Part shown: positions 6,690-14,206 of the stretch, piece after piece | How the letters are laid out: each line of letters begins with the position of its first letter | Numbering within the stretch: position 1 is the first letter of the stretch | Assembly (NCBI GenBank): GCA_964529445.1 | Contig: CAZGWJ010000037.1 | Span: 1 to 23,555 of the forward strand | DNA from: CAZGWJ01 sp964529445 | Lineage (GTDB): Bacteria > Oederibacteriota > Muellerivitia > Muellerivitales > Muellerivitaceae | Length of the DNA stretch: 23,555 nt | Direction: 5' to 3' | The notes under the pieces: generated by a model | The model's database searches: none | What the model saw: only the letters and a program-made list of their open reading frames with translations | Told to the model about the DNA's origin: nothing | Program-made: the position numbers and the translations under genes

Positions 6690-7793
6690 TCAGGGAGCTC
6701 CCACCTTCGCCTTGAGGTCGATCGCCGGTTGGTATTGAGGCCTGTACTTGAGTACCAGGTCCAAGTAGTAGGCACCCCGCTCCTTGTCACCCAACCCGTA
6801 CAATTGCGTCGCCACGACCGTGAGATAGCCGGCGCGATAATCGGAATACTCGTCACCGCCGATTCCCGCCGCATGAAGCTGGTCGAAGAACGCCTTGGCT
6901 TCCTGGCCCAAGGGCGTCAGTTGGTTGCCCTTGACCCGCCGTGGGATAAGGTCCTCCGTCAGCTTCGCATAGGCGTCGGGTGCCGAAAACGGCTGAGGCC
7001 ACCAAGCCCCGGCCACGGAGGGGGCGGTCGAAGCCGGTTTCGCGGAGGCCTGTGCCGCGGCAGGCCGCGCCGCAGTCGTTGCCGGAGGAGCCGGTGTTGC
7101 GGTCGGTTTGGCGGCCACGACCATCGGGGTGGGGGTCGGCTGTTTCAGGAGCGCCCGTCGCGCGAAAGGGACCTCTTTCGAATCCACGAACTGCAGGGAC
7201 GACTCCTTCCAGGTGAAGACCGCTTCCGCCTGCGAGGGAGCGGCCGGTTTGGAGCGCCCCGAATAGAGAATCTCGATACCCGTGCCCCTCGCGTCCACGT
7301 TGGCATAGGACCAGGGAGACTGCGTCTCCAGGACCTTCTCCATTTTCCCGGACGAGCCCAAGGTATAAGCGCGCAGGGATGTTTCGGCCTGCCAATCCTC
7401 GCGTTCCAGGACCAGGAATCTGCGGTTGGTTTTCGCATGGGTCATGATGCGCACCCATTTCAGGGGCCCGCCCTCGTCCTGCATGGAAAGCTTGTAGGAT
7501 TTGCGGGCCGGGTCGAATAGACACACAGCCAATGCCTGCGGGTGGGGCTGGTCCAGCCGATCGGTCGGAACGGCCTCCCGATGCGCCAGGAGCAGGTCCT
7601 TGCGTCCGTCGTTGTTGAAATCCTCGAACATGAAAAGCCCGACCGGGAGAGGTTTCCCCCCGTCGTCCACAAGGGGAAGCTTCTCCAGGATATGGTTGGC
7701 AGGCAGGAGAGCGTCCAACCAGTCGGCTTGGGCGGAAACCCGAACGGCTGGCATCAGGAATAGCATGGTCATGAATAGGACGGCTTTCTTCAA
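6690..7793 (-). CDS. Exported protein with FG-GAP-like Ca-binding motif and Pro/Ala linker
   Basis: A 367-residue protein of unknown function. Residues 2-21 (KKAVLFMTMLFLMPAVRVSA) form a signal peptide. The first domain (about 25-240) contains 'FEDFNNDGRKDLLLA' (56-70), a DxNxDGxxD calcium-binding loop as in FG-GAP/VCBS beta-propeller repeats, here only once. A Thr/Pro/Ala-rich linker with 'TPTPM', 'TATPAPPATTAARPAA' follows. The C-terminal ~100 residues are helical, ending 'AGYLTVVATQLYGLGDKERG...YRPQYQPAIDLKAK', like a TPR pair. TTG at 7793 is chosen as start because AGGGGG lies 5 bases upstream and a good promoter ends just before; the frame stays open further upstream (to 7991), but that would cross the promoter and overlap the SDR gene. 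A bidirectional terminator follows the stop. Confidence 0.75.
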   Translation of the reverse strand: MKKAVLFMTMLFLMPAVRVSAQADWLDALLPANHILEKLPLVDDGGKPLPVGLFMFEDFNNDGRKDLLLAHREAVPTDRLDQPHPQALAVCLFDPARKSYKLSMQDEGGPLKWVRIMTHAKTNRRFLVLEREDWQAETSLRAYTLGSSGKMEKVLETQSPWSYANVDARGTGIEILYSGRSKPAAPSQAEAVFTWKESSLQFVDSKEVPFARRALLKQPTPTPMVVAAKPTATPAPPATTAARPAAAQASAKPASTAPSVAGAWWPQPFSAPDAYAKLTEDLIPRRVKGNQLTPLGQEAKAFFDQLHAAGIGGDEYSDYRAGYLTVVATQLYGLGDKERGAYYLDLVLKYRPQYQPAIDLKAKVGAP

Positions 7794-7822
7794 CGGAACC
7801 CCCTCGAACTCGAGTGACGCGT

Positions 7823-7851
7823 ATTGTAACCGAAGGGACAGGCAATGCCAA
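7823..7851 (-). promoter_or_regulatory. Promoter of the exported FG-GAP-like protein gene
   Basis: Minus-strand TTGGCA at 7851-7846 and TACAAT at 7828-7823 with a 17-base gap, each five of six to consensus. Downstream bases give TACAATACGC, one base off the shared decamer. The start would be near 7816, about 23 bases before the TTG start codon. This separates the gene from the upstream SDR gene, which ends at 7930. Confidence 0.8.
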
Positions 7852-7929
7852 CGTGAAGACGCCGCATCGGCCGCCCCCGTTCCAAACCCATCCCGGGCAC
7901 CCCAACCGGAAAGCGGGCACCTTCCGAGA

Positions 7930-8919
7930 TCATAACCATTCGTTCTTCCGGTACCAAGCCACCGCATCGGCCACACCCGATGCCAGATCAAACCGTGGTT
8001 TGTAACCCAGGATCTTCCGGGCGGCCTCGATGTCGCAAGTCCATGCCTTGCAACGGGCCTCCTTGACCTTGTCCCGGTTCAAGATGCCCGGTTTCCGCCT
8101 GAAGCGAGCGACCCCGTCGGCTACGGTCGCGATCAAGCCCACCACCGGGATCGGCACGCGAAGGAGCGCATAGCGTTTTCCCATTGCCTCGCCCACCCGC
8201 TCCAGGAATTCCATCCAGGTCGCGGGTCGGCCATCGGAGATGAAGAAGATCTTCCCCGCCGCCCGGGGAATCGAGGCGGCCAGCACCAGCGCCTGGACCA
8301 GATCCGCCACGTGAACGAAGCTCATTTCCTGACGTCCATCCCCATGGACGGGTACCAGGCCGGACCGGACCATCTTGAAGTATTCGAAGACGTCCCGATC
8401 CCGGGGCCCATAGACCCCGCCCGGCCGGAGGATGATGACGTCGAATCGGCGGGTATAGGCAAGAGCCACCTCCTCGCCCTTGCGCTTGGTGATGCCGTAG
8501 AAACTCAGCGGATGGGGAACATCCTTCTCGACCCGGGGACGACCCGGCTCGCTCGGACCTGCGGCCGCCAGGGAACTCACGAGCACCAACCGCCGGATAC
8601 CCCGTTCCTGCGCCATCGCCTCGCACAGCAGGCGGGTCCCGCCCACGTTCACCCGTTCATAGTCGGCATAACCCAGACCTTTCAGGACGCCCGCGAGATG
8701 GAAGACCGTTCGAACGCCTTTCACCGCCGCCTTCAGGGACGGCGCGTCGGTCACGTCCCCGATCACGACCTTCATGGTCCGTGCCAGGGGATAAGTGATG
8801 CGGCGAGGGTCGCGCACGAGAAGCCGGACGGGCTTCCCTGCCCGGGCCAGGGCTTCCGCCAGATGTCCACCCACGAATCCGGACGCTCCGGTAATGAGGA
8901 TCGGGGATGCAATGGCCAT
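7930..8919 (-). CDS. Extended SDR, NAD(P)-dependent epimerase/reductase; candidate ceramide reductase (CerR-like)
   Basis: A 329-residue extended short-chain dehydrogenase. The Rossmann motif TGASGFVG is at 10-17, the catalytic Ser is in 'LVSS' (113-116), and YGITK (141-145) supplies Tyr and Lys. 'VFHLAGV' (72-78) and 'RPGGVYGPRD' (165-174) are typical of 3-beta-HSD/epimerase-like members. The start ATG at 8919 has AAGGAAAGGA just upstream; an ATG at 8949 in the same frame is less likely. It is transcribed divergently from the Spt-like gene, 161 bases away. In Caulobacter a similar SDR (CerR) in the sphingolipid locus reduces the 3-keto group of oxidised ceramide. Inference from neighbourhood: the same role here. 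Alternatively it could act on nucleotide sugars or another lipid ketone. Family is certain; substrate is not. Confidence 0.85.
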   Translation of the reverse strand: MAIASPILITGASGFVGGHLAEALARAGKPVRLLVRDPRRITYPLARTMKVVIGDVTDAPSLKAAVKGVRTVFHLAGVLKGLGYADYERVNVGGTRLLCEAMAQERGIRRLVLVSSLAAAGPSEPGRPRVEKDVPHPLSFYGITKRKGEEVALAYTRRFDVIILRPGGVYGPRDRDVFEYFKMVRSGLVPVHGDGRQEMSFVHVADLVQALVLAASIPRAAGKIFFISDGRPATWMEFLERVGEAMGKRYALLRVPIPVVGLIATVADGVARFRRKPGILNRDKVKEARCKAWTCDIEAARKILGYKPRFDLASGVADAVAWYRKNEWL

Positions 8920-8980
8920 GATTCCTTTCCTTCCGGCATTATTGGGCATCTATAGCCCGGGAAGAGGCGCCCAAGCGCGC

Positions 8981-9009
8981 TTGGAGAATCCCCCTCGTTT
9001 CCTTATAAT
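8981..9009 (+). promoter_or_regulatory. Promoter of the spt-bCerS-like genes
   Basis: TTGGAG at 8981-8986 and perfect TATAAT at 9004-9009 with a 17-base gap. The -10 continues as TATAATACGC, identical to the tRNA-Leu promoter decamer. The start near 9016 leaves a leader of about 65 bases before the ATG at 9081. AAGGGG at 9072-9077 is the Shine-Dalgarno site. Confidence 0.87.
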
Positions 9010-9080
9010 ACGCCGTCACGTCTAGCGCTTTCAATCGCCGCGGATCCCATCGCGGCGCACTCACCCGCACAAGGGGAAAC

Positions 9081-10262
9081 ATGGACATCTTCGAGAAGGC
9101 CAATACCTGGACCGCCGCCGACGAGGTTCGAGCCGCGGGCCTCTATCCCTATTTCCGTCCCAACACCGCCGCCCTGGGCACCGAGGTCACCATCGGCGGC
9201 AAAAGGATGATCATGGTGGGTTCCAACAACTACCTGGGGCTGGTCACCCACCCCGAGGTCCTGGAAGCCATGATCGCGGCTATCCGCAAGTACGGTTCGG
9301 CCTGCACGGGATCCCCGTTCCTCAACGGCACCCTGGACATCCGGGTCGAACTCGAGGAGAAGCTGGCCGCCTTCGTGCACAAGGAGGCCGCCCTGGTTTA
9401 TTCGACGGGCTTCCAGTCCAACCTGGGCGTCCTGTCCACCATCGCCACCCGCGGCGAGTACATCCTTTCCGACCGGGAGAACCACGCCTCCATCTTCGAC
9501 GGCTGCAACCTGTCCTACGCCAAGACCTTCAAGTACGAGCATGACAACATGGAGGATCTGGAGCGCCTCCAGCAGAAGCTCAAGGACCAGCCCAAGCTCA
9601 TCGTCACGGACGGCGTGTTCTCCATGGGCGGGGATGTCTGCAACCTGCCGAAGATCGTGGAGCTCAAGAAAAAATACGGTGGACGCCTGATGGTGGACGA
9701 GGCCCACACCCTCGGCTTCTTCGGGAAAACCGGGAGCGGTACCGGCGAGCATTTCGGCCTCCAGGACGAGGTCGACATCGTGATGGGCACCTTCTCGAAA
9801 TCCTTCGTTTCCATCGGCGGTTTCATCGCCTCCACCCACAAGGTCATCGACTACCTGCGACATAACAGCCGGCCCCTCATCTTCTCGGCCTCCCTGTCCC
9901 CCGGCGATACGGCGGCCGCCCTCAAGTCGCTGGAGATCATCCTGCGCGAGCCCGATCGCGCCGAGCGCCTGTGGAGCATCGCGAACCGAATGAGGGAGGC
10001 CTTCAGGGCCCAGGGATGGAACACGCTGAACACGCGGTCGGCCATCATTCCCCTCGTGGTGGGCGACAACCTGAAGACCTTCGCCATGGCGAAAGACCTG
10101 GGCGAGATGGGGGTTTTTGCCACCCCGGTGGTATCCCCCGCCGTCCCGCCCGAGATGTCCCTCATCCGGACCAGTTACAGCGCCACCCACACCGATGCCC
10201 AATTGGACAAGGTCCTCGAGAGCTTCAAGACCGTGGGCAAGAAATACGGCGTAATCCCCTGA
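9081..10262 (+). CDS. spt: Alpha-oxoamine synthase, likely serine palmitoyltransferase
   Basis: A 393-residue PLP enzyme of the alpha-oxoamine synthase family, normal length. Visible motifs are 'GSNNYLGL' (47-54), 'DRENHASI' with the ring-stacking His135, 'DEAHTLG' (206-212, Asp and His that position PLP) and 'GTFSKSF' with the Schiff-base Lys240. The family includes serine palmitoyltransferase, glycine C-acetyltransferase, ALA synthase and BioF. The GTFSKSF form, in contrast to GTLGKA in Kbl and BioF, and the start 'DIFEKA.TWT..DEVRAAGLYPYF' favour serine palmitoyltransferase, which condenses L-serine with an acyl-CoA or acyl-ACP to 3-ketosphinganine. The neighbouring N-acyltransferase, SDR and PAP2 genes support this; no biotin or threonine dehydrogenase gene is present. 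The protein is soluble and cytoplasmic. Confidence 0.88.
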   Translation: MDIFEKANTWTAADEVRAAGLYPYFRPNTAALGTEVTIGGKRMIMVGSNNYLGLVTHPEVLEAMIAAIRKYGSACTGSPFLNGTLDIRVELEEKLAAFVHKEAALVYSTGFQSNLGVLSTIATRGEYILSDRENHASIFDGCNLSYAKTFKYEHDNMEDLERLQQKLKDQPKLIVTDGVFSMGGDVCNLPKIVELKKKYGGRLMVDEAHTLGFFGKTGSGTGEHFGLQDEVDIVMGTFSKSFVSIGGFIASTHKVIDYLRHNSRPLIFSASLSPGDTAAALKSLEIILREPDRAERLWSIANRMREAFRAQGWNTLNTRSAIIPLVVGDNLKTFAMAKDLGEMGVFATPVVSPAVPPEMSLIRTSYSATHTDAQLDKVLESFKTVGKKYGVIP

Positions 10263-10414
10263 GGTATACGTCCTTGCAGAACCGCCGAGAAACGCCGATC
10301 CGCCACAGCCCACACGACCCATTTGGCCACCGATGGATGGGATGGACACCGATACGGCATTCGACACCGCGCTGTTCCCTTTTTTAGTTCATTTTCGCAG
10401 TCAGGCTGGGCCAC

Positions 10415-10449
10415 AACTCCTCACTTCTAACTCCTAACTCCTCACTTTT
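10415..10449 (-). repeat. Five 7-base tandem units before the acyltransferase gene
   Basis: On the plus strand the units are AACTCCT, CACTTCT, AACTCCT, AACTCCT and CACTTTT, without spacers; on the minus strand AGGAGTT/AGAAGTG. They end 12 bases before the ATG at 10462, next to the GGAGGT ribosome site at 10453-10458. The unit length and G/A-rich pattern match the heptads at 6549-6569. They occupy part of the 199-base gap between spt and the acyltransferase gene. Confidence 0.75.
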
Positions 10450-10461
10450 CTTGGAGGTCTT

Positions 10462-11607
10462 ATGCCTATCACGATCCGTCCCATCGAGACGACGAACCGG
10501 AGGGACTTCGAGGCCTTCCTGCATTTCCCCTGGAGGATCTACTGCGACGAAAAGGGCCGACGCAAGGATCCCTATTGGGTCCCGCCGCTCCTGCCGGACC
10601 AGAGGGAGCTTCTCGACAAGCGTCGGAACCCCTTCTTCGAGCACGCCGAGACCCAATGCTTCATGGCCTACGACGAGAAGGGCGAACTCGTCGGGCGCAT
10701 CTGCGCCACGGTGGACCAGAACCACATCAAGACCCACAACGAGAAGGCGGGATTCTTCGGTTTCTTCGAGTGTATCGAGGACCAGGGAGTGGCCGACGCC
10801 CTGCTGGAGACGGCAGCGAAGTGGAACCGGGAGCGCGGCATGGAGATCATGCGCGGCCCCGCGAACCTCTCGTCCAACGACGATTGGGGATGCCTCATCC
10901 AGGGTTTCCTCGGTCCCCCGCCCGTCATGATGCCCCACAACCCGCCCTACTACGCCGAACTTTTCGAACGCCACGGCATGACGAAGGCCCACGACCTCCT
11001 GAGCCACTTGGTGCCGTCCCTCCTGCCCTTCCCCGATCGGGTCATGCGCGTCGCGGAAAGATCCCGCAAGCGGAACCGCATCGTCGTCCGCCATCTGGAC
11101 ATGAAGCACTTCGACCGGGACGTCGAGCACATCATGAACATCTACAACAAGGCCTGGGCCCAGAACTGGGGTTTCGTGCCCATGACCGAGAACGAGTTCC
11201 GGCATCTGGCCGCGAAATTGAAGCAGGTCGTCCGGAAGGAGTTCATTTTCCTCATCGAGATGGACGGCCAGGTCGTGGCCATGAACGTCCTCCTGCCCAA
11301 CCTCAACCAGGCGCTCATCCACATGAACGGCGAATTCGATCTCGCGGGAATCCTCAAGTTCCTCTGGTACCGGCGTGAGATCAACACCGTCCGCGAGATC
11401 ATCATGGGGGTGCTTCCGGAGTACCGGAACAAAGGCATACAGGCCATCATCCACATCGAAGCCATGAGGACGGCGCAGAAACACAAGATGTGGTATGGGG
11501 ACATATCCTGGACGCTGGAGGACAACGACCTCGTGAACAACGAGGTGCGTGCCATGGGCGGCGTTCTCTACAAGAAATACCGGTTATTCGACAAGAAGCT
11601 GATCTGA
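10462..11607 (+). CDS. GNAT-fold N-acyltransferase, candidate bacterial ceramide synthase (bCerS-like)
   Basis: A 381-residue soluble protein. Its opening region 'RDPYWVPPL'-like (KDPYWVPPLL, 35-44), 'NPFFEHAE' (56-63), 'GRICATVDQNH' (78-88), 'GFFGFFE' (97-103), 'RGPANLSSND' (131-140) and 'MMPHNPPYY' (156-164) forms the conserved pattern of a large bacterial acyltransferase group often annotated only as GNAT or hypothetical. The C-terminal half holds a second GNAT-like unit with 'GVLPEYRNKGIQAIIHIEA', an acyl-CoA-binding R-N-K-G loop. Caulobacter bCerS, which N-acylates the sphingoid base from acyl-CoA, is a GNAT-like protein near spt, so I infer the same reaction here. GGAGGT lies 3-4 bases before the ATG. 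It is co-directional with spt, 199 bases downstream. Confidence 0.75.
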   Translation: MPITIRPIETTNRRDFEAFLHFPWRIYCDEKGRRKDPYWVPPLLPDQRELLDKRRNPFFEHAETQCFMAYDEKGELVGRICATVDQNHIKTHNEKAGFFGFFECIEDQGVADALLETAAKWNRERGMEIMRGPANLSSNDDWGCLIQGFLGPPPVMMPHNPPYYAELFERHGMTKAHDLLSHLVPSLLPFPDRVMRVAERSRKRNRIVVRHLDMKHFDRDVEHIMNIYNKAWAQNWGFVPMTENEFRHLAAKLKQVVRKEFIFLIEMDGQVVAMNVLLPNLNQALIHMNGEFDLAGILKFLWYRREINTVREIIMGVLPEYRNKGIQAIIHIEAMRTAQKHKMWYGDISWTLEDNDLVNNEVRAMGGVLYKKYRLFDKKLI

Positions 11608-11656
11608 ACCGAACCAGCTTTCAGGCCGCCGTTCCCGAGACTGGCAGGATGCCGAA

Positions 11657-11690
11657 AGGGTTCCCCATCGGGAATTCTCTCTTTTCTAAC
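11657..11690 (+). terminator. Probable intrinsic terminator after the acyltransferase gene
   Basis: AGGGTTCCC (11657-11665) can pair with GGGAATTCT (11670-11678), including two G-T pairs, around a CATC loop, followed by CTCTTTTCT. It lies about 50 bases after the plus-strand stop and reaches the end of the convergent PAP2 gene. Confidence 0.55.
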
Positions 11691-12576
11691 GCCTCTTCCG
11701 GTACCCCGGCGGGATCGCCAGCCAAGTCCCCCACCTCTCCGAGACCCACAGCACCAGGGGCGCCAGCGCGGCGCCCACCACCACGTCGGTCACCCAGTGG
11801 TAACGCAGGATGACCGTGGCCGCCACGGCCAGGACGAGGAAAGGCGACATGATCCAGAACATCCTCCGGTTGTACCGCCACCAGATGACCGCCGCGATGA
11901 CGGAGAACATGGTGTGCTCGCTGGGGAAGGCGTCGTAGAATCCCAGCGAGACGTCGTCCATCGTGTTGAACGCGTAATCCGCCAGCGCGTATCCCTTCAG
12001 GGGTTCCAGAAGTTCCTTCCAGATGTAGCGCGGTCCCTGCGCCGGGAACAACCAGTAACCCAGATAGGAGAGGTAGAAGGCCACCACCACCGCGCTGTAT
12101 ACGGTCGCAAAGACCCGCGTGTGGGAGGGGTAACGCCGATAGAGGGACGCCACGAGCAGGAGTCCGAACAGGAAATAGGAAACGTAGCCATAGGCGCACA
12201 ATTCCACGATGACAGGATGGTTGATGCCGCTCTTCCAAAGCCCCGGCGTGACTCCGAAGAGGACGCCGTCCACGCGGGCCAGGAGGGCGTCATGAACCTG
12301 CCCCACGTTCCAATAAAGCGGCGTGAGCCGCCCCGTGGCCAGGTAGCTGACCAGGATGAAGGGGTAAAGGTAACCCCACTCACAGAAACCACGAGCGAAG
12401 CCGTTCCGGGGTGTCACGGACCGGCACCAGACCAGCAAGGCCATCGTGCCCGCGAGATAAGGCCCGAGGTTCCTCGGAGACTGGGGATGCCCCCAGACGC
12501 CGAGCAAGGCCGCGACCAGGAAAGCCTGGAAAACCAGCAGGAACCACTCCAGGCGCCGGAATCGAGGGCGGGTCAC
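11686..12576 (-). CDS. PAP2-superfamily membrane protein, AUR1-like (lipid phosphatase or phosphotransferase)
   Basis: A 296-residue polytopic protein with about six or seven helices. The three PAP2 signatures are visible: C1 as 'LFPAQGPR' (176-183), C2 as 'FPSEHT' (217-222) with His221, and C3 as 'RYHWVTD' (258-264) with His260 and Asp264. 'HDALLARVDGVLFGVTPGLW' (95-114) upstream of C1 is typical of the AUR1/inositolphosphotransferase-like branch rather than simple diacylglycerol-phosphate phosphatases. Members hydrolyse lipid phosphates or move a phospho head group onto ceramide or a related lipid on the periplasmic face. The start is GTG at 12576: its GTGA overlaps the stop of the upstream amidohydrolase gene, with GGAGGG 7 bases before it, so translation is coupled. 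It converges on the Spt-acyltransferase genes. A ceramide head-group role is inference from context. Confidence 0.85.
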   Translation of the reverse strand: MTRPRFRRLEWFLLVFQAFLVAALLGVWGHPQSPRNLGPYLAGTMALLVWCRSVTPRNGFARGFCEWGYLYPFILVSYLATGRLTPLYWNVGQVHDALLARVDGVLFGVTPGLWKSGINHPVIVELCAYGYVSYFLFGLLLVASLYRRYPSHTRVFATVYSAVVVAFYLSYLGYWLFPAQGPRYIWKELLEPLKGYALADYAFNTMDDVSLGFYDAFPSEHTMFSVIAAVIWWRYNRRMFWIMSPFLVLAVAATVILRYHWVTDVVVGAALAPLVLWVSERWGTWLAIPPGYRKRR

Positions 12577-14153
12577 TTCTCGGCCCTCCGCAGGACCTGG
12601 CCGGAGATCACTCCGGTGAGACGGTTCTTCTCCACCACGACCGCCCCGTTCACGACCACCACCCGGATGCCCTTGGGAGGAAGGTCCGGCGAGACGGGGG
12701 TCGCCGCGTCGAGGATGACGTTCGGCTCGAATACCACGAGGTCGGCCCAATAACCCTCTTTCAGCTGTCCCCGGTCGCGAAGCCCCATCAATCGAGCCGG
12801 CAACGATGTGCTTTTCCGGACCGCCTCCTGCAGCGGGATCGTCTTCTTCTCGCGGACATAGACCCCGAAAAGGCGGGGGAAAGTGCCGACGTTCCGCGGG
12901 TGCGGGATGCCCCGGGTGGAATCGGAGCCGAAGAAGATGAAGGGCGACTTGATCTGCTGCTCCAGCGCCTTCTCCGAGAGTCCGTGGTAGCACACCTTCA
13001 CGGCCTTGCGGTTCTCCAGCAGGATGGCCAGCACCGCCTCGGGTTCCGACAATCCCCTCAATTGGGCGATCTCGCCGATGGTGCGGCCTAGGTATTCCCG
13101 GGGCATCTTGGGATCGAGACGCGTGATCTCGATGTGATCGGCGCCCCCGTACTCGTCCAGGCGCTTCCGGATGGCCGCCAGGACTCCCGCGAACCTCGCC
13201 TCGTCGTTGTAATAACTGGCTTTCAGCATTTCCGGGCGCAAATAGAGCATTTGCGCCAGCTCGATCTGAACCTCGCTCCCCCAGAAATCGTAGGGGTAAA
13301 CCGTCGCATAGACGTCCAGCCCTTCCTTCCGGGCATCGCGGATCAGCCGAAGCCCCTCGGGAGCGTAGTCCCAGTTCCCCGGCAGTTTGAACAACAGGTG
13401 CTGGATGACAAGGGGCACACGGGAGGATCGGGCCACCGAAACGGCCTCCCGGATGGCCTCAAGAACCTGGGAACGGAAATTGCGCATATGCGTGTAATAG
13501 GCGGCGTGGGGATATCGGCCGAGCACGGAAGCGAGGTCCTGGATCTCGGCGGGATCGGTCCACTCGCCCGGCTCGTAACCCAAGCCGCTCGAAAGACCGA
13601 AAGCCCCTTCGGCCAGGCCCTTCTCCAGCATCTGCTTCATGGCGACCATCTCGGCAGGGGAGGCAAGGGTCTTCTTCCTCTGCTTGATGACATGGTCCCG
13701 TAGGGAGCCGTGGGCCACAAGGGTGCCGAGATTCAGAAGGGGTTGGGAGCGCTCCAGCTTGGCCAGGTTCTCTTTCACGAAGAGGAGCGAGAAACCGCAA
13801 TTCCCCGCCAGGGCCGAAGTAACGCCCTGCCGGAGCGCCTGCACCTGCTCCTCCTTGTACCAGAGCAGTTCATTGTGGCAAAGGGTATCGATGAAGCCCG
13901 GGCAGACGACGGAACCCTGGGCGTCCACCAGACGCCGGGATCGGAACTCGCCCAGGACGCCGATCGCCGCGATCCGCCCGTCCCGGACGCCCACGTCGGC
14001 CTTGTACGGCGGCGCTCCGGTCCCGTCCACCACCTGTCCGCCCTTGATGACGAGGTCGAACTCGGACCCGGCCGGTATGAGCGGGACCTTCCTGGGCAGG
14101 GAGAATGCAACCAACAGGAGGAGAAACAGGAGGATTTGGGGTATGCGTCGCAT
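12573..14153 (-). CDS. Membrane-anchored or exported N-acyl-D-amino-acid deacylase-like amidohydrolase
   Basis: A 526-residue amidohydrolase. Residues 4-19 are a strongly hydrophobic helix after MRR, a signal peptide or anchor. The amidohydrolase start 'FDLVIKGGQVVDGTG' is at 32-46. Motifs of the D-aminoacylase group are 'CPGFIDTLCH' (84-93), 'AGNCGFS' (116-122) with Cys119, 'GLSSGLGYEPGEW', 'YTHMRN' with His222, 'IQHL' with His252, 'FFGSDSTRG', and the C-terminal 'GYWADLVVFEP'. The canonical DxHxH metal site reads D-T-L-C-H here, so the first His is Leu91. Such enzymes remove acyl groups from N-acyl amino acids or related amides. ATG at 14153 is used; the in-frame ATG at 14174 overlaps the promoter. 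It overlaps the PAP2 gene by four bases. An amide-cleaving enzyme coupled to a lipid enzyme may act on N-acyl lipids; that is speculation. Confidence 0.82.
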   Translation of the reverse strand: MRRIPQILLFLLLLVAFSLPRKVPLIPAGSEFDLVIKGGQVVDGTGAPPYKADVGVRDGRIAAIGVLGEFRSRRLVDAQGSVVCPGFIDTLCHNELLWYKEEQVQALRQGVTSALAGNCGFSLLFVKENLAKLERSQPLLNLGTLVAHGSLRDHVIKQRKKTLASPAEMVAMKQMLEKGLAEGAFGLSSGLGYEPGEWTDPAEIQDLASVLGRYPHAAYYTHMRNFRSQVLEAIREAVSVARSSRVPLVIQHLLFKLPGNWDYAPEGLRLIRDARKEGLDVYATVYPYDFWGSEVQIELAQMLYLRPEMLKASYYNDEARFAGVLAAIRKRLDEYGGADHIEITRLDPKMPREYLGRTIGEIAQLRGLSEPEAVLAILLENRKAVKVCYHGLSEKALEQQIKSPFIFFGSDSTRGIPHPRNVGTFPRLFGVYVREKKTIPLQEAVRKSTSLPARLMGLRDRGQLKEGYWADLVVFEPNVILDAATPVSPDLPPKGIRVVVVNGAVVVEKNRLTGVISGQVLRRAEK

Positions 14154-14162
14154 CAGGCGCGG

Positions 14163-14191
14163 AGTATAACCCATGCGGCAACAACCCGCAA
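14163..14191 (-). promoter_or_regulatory. Candidate promoter of the amidohydrolase-PAP2 operon
   Basis: Minus-strand TTGCGG at 14191-14186 and TATACT at 14168-14163 with a 17-base gap. The start point would fall at or within a few bases of the ATG at 14153, and no Shine-Dalgarno site precedes that ATG, so the mRNA could be leaderless. If the ATG at 14174 were used instead, this promoter could not serve it. Confidence 0.45.
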
Positions 14192-14206
14192 GTTTGAACG
14201 GAGTCG

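Noticed and set aside
9003..10367. 454-codon minus-strand frame opposite spt
   Set aside because: Antisense shadow of a gene with complete catalytic motifs; His/Val/Gly-rich product with no domain.
10263..10414. T-run near 10379-10385 as a terminator of spt
   Set aside because: No stable stem precedes the T-run, so read-through into the acyltransferase gene remains likely.
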